DNA of 64,000 nt from Microbulbifer agarilyticus (GTDB lineage: Bacteria; Pseudomonadota; Gammaproteobacteria; Pseudomonadales; Cellvibrionaceae), in NCBI RefSeq assembly GCF_020171345.1, contig NZ_JAIUZM010000004.1, forward strand, positions 62,001 to 126,000, read 5' to 3'. Every line of letters starts with the position of its first letter. The first letter of the stretch is position 1. The notes below the pieces were generated by a model. The model had not been told where the DNA came from. It was given only the letters and a program-made list of their open reading frames with translations, and did no database searches. This document shows positions 63,299-64,000 of this stretch, piece after piece. The position numbers and the translations under genes are program-made.

Positions 63299-64000
63299 AT
63301 GCACGAAGAAACCGACATTCAGGAAACGCAGGAATGGCTGGACGCGCTGCAGGCGGTCATCCGCCACAGCGGCAAGGAGCGCGCTGCGTTCCTGATCAAG
63401 CAGCTGTCTGATCGCGCGACCAACACCGGCGTACAGCTGCCGGCGGCCATTACCACCCCGTACCGCAATACCATTCCGCCAGAAGCGGAAAAGCGTATGC
63501 CCGGGGACCTGTTTATGGAGCGTCGTATCCGCTCCCTGATCCGTTGGAACGCACTGGCTATGGTGGTGCGTGCCAACTCCAACAGCGATGGCCTCGGTGG
63601 CCATATCGCGAGCTTCTCATCGGCAGCGACCCTGTACGATGTCGCCTTCAACTACTTCTTCCGCGGTAATGAAGGTGAAGAGCGCGGCGATCTGATTTTC
63701 TTCCAGGGCCACAGTGCTCCGGGTATTTACGCCCGCTCCTATCTGGAAGGCCGCTTCGACGAAGAGCAGCTGGACAACTTCCGCCGTGAAGTAAACGGCA
63801 ATGGCCTATCTTCTTATCCGCACCCCTGGCTGATGCCGGAATACTGGCAGTTCCCCACTGTATCCATGGGCCTGGGACCGATTCAGGCGATCTATCAGGC
63901 GCACATCATGCGTTACCTGTCTGCCCGCGGTCTGTCTCCGCGCGGCGATCGCAAGGTATGGGCGTTCCTGGGTGACGGTGAGTGTGATGAGCCGGAATCC
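63299..64000 (+). CDS. aceE: Pyruvate dehydrogenase E1 component AceE (5' part, runs off window)
   Basis: AceE is the thiamine-diphosphate-dependent decarboxylase of the pyruvate dehydrogenase complex, homodimeric type. The 234 visible codons follow the E. coli enzyme: ERRIRSLIRWNALAMVVRAN, GGHIASFSSAATLYDV, FFQGHSAPGIYARSYLEGR, GNGLSSYPHPWLMPEYWQFPTVSMGLGP in order, and the start of the TPP-binding GDGE motif in WAFLGDGECDEPES at the window edge. GAGGAG lies six bases before the ATG at 63299. aceF and other partners would lie further right. Confidence 0.96.
   Translation, partial: MHEETDIQETQEWLDALQAVIRHSGKERAAFLIKQLSDRATNTGVQLPAAITTPYRNTIPPEAEKRMPGDLFMERRIRSLIRWNALAMVVRANSNSDGLGGHIASFSSAATLYDVAFNYFFRGNEGEERGDLIFFQGHSAPGIYARSYLEGRFDEEQLDNFRREVNGNGLSSYPHPWLMPEYWQFPTVSMGLGPIQAIYQAHIMRYLSARGLSPRGDRKVWAFLGDGECDEPES

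Noticed and set aside
1-64000. CRISPR arrays, insertion sequences, integrase or toxin-antitoxin loci
   Set aside because: No regularly spaced repeats, transposase motif, integrase motif or paired small toxin genes were seen on either strand.

Overview
The window is a contiguous piece of a gammaproteobacterial chromosome. Gram-negative envelope genes (complete Tol-Pal cluster, BepA-type protease, Rnf/Rsx complex), a Pseudomonas-like AspRS with the non-discriminating signature, the homodimeric type of pyruvate dehydrogenase E1 and a marine-type class GN sortase pair all point to a marine gammaproteobacterium. A Cellvibrionales member such as Microbulbifer would fit, but that genus is an inference from gene content and style, not a proof. 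Most of the window is housekeeping with short intergenic gaps. I see no prophage, insertion sequence, CRISPR array or large genomic island.

Layout. 1-3350 (minus): rsxA-rsxB-rsxC, with the 3' end of rsxC outside the window. 3678-5687 (plus): GNAT acetyltransferase, transglutaminase-like protein, YghU-type glutathione transferase. 5748-8188: divergent sirtuin and an orphan nitrate-sensing NIT-ANTAR antiterminator. 8185-9350 (minus): a yqjD-yqjE-yqjK-like envelope stress cassette with a perfect 17-bp hairpin inside it. 9632-14426 (minus): large lipoprotein metalloprotease, 2-hydroxyacid dehydrogenase, membrane protein. 14696-18721: metG divergent from apbC/mrp, then a small unknown protein. 18808-23080: trhO, small hypothetical genes, a 3D-domain protein and a TPR protein, with several intergenic inverted repeats. 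23146-29718: YdiJ-type FAD/Fe-S oxidoreductase divergent from a DUF523/DUF1722-photolyase-DUF2878 cassette. 29795-36001: GDSL autotransporter, AruH-like aminotransferase with an Lrp-type regulator, and a coupled PPIase/HupE pair. 36238-40747: cytochrome c5, membrane-bound AraC regulator, lytic transglycosylase, proS, and an HU protein with a histone-H1-like tail.

41046-53143 (plus) is a long co-directional block: fmdB-like gene, aspS, yebC, ruvCAB, ybgC-tolQRAB-pal-cpoB, queE, queC. Two identical tRNA-Lys genes, nadA, bepA (minus), a TusA-like gene, an AI-2E family permease and purC follow. The right end holds a class GN sortase with its VIT/vWA target protein and the start of aceE, which is preceded by a 17-bp GntR-type palindrome.

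Functional themes: envelope integrity (Tol-Pal, BepA, YqjDEK, sortase, lytic transglycosylase, 3D protein), translation and tRNA modification (three aminoacyl-tRNA synthetases, TrhO, QueC/QueE, tRNA-Lys), DNA repair and recombination (RuvABC, photolyase) and redox or Fe-S chemistry (Rsx, ApbC, YdiJ, NadA). The least conventional items are the sortase pair, the orphan ANTAR regulator, the PPIase/HupE pair, and several perfect palindromes upstream of genes. No wholly new multi-gene system could be established from sequence alone.
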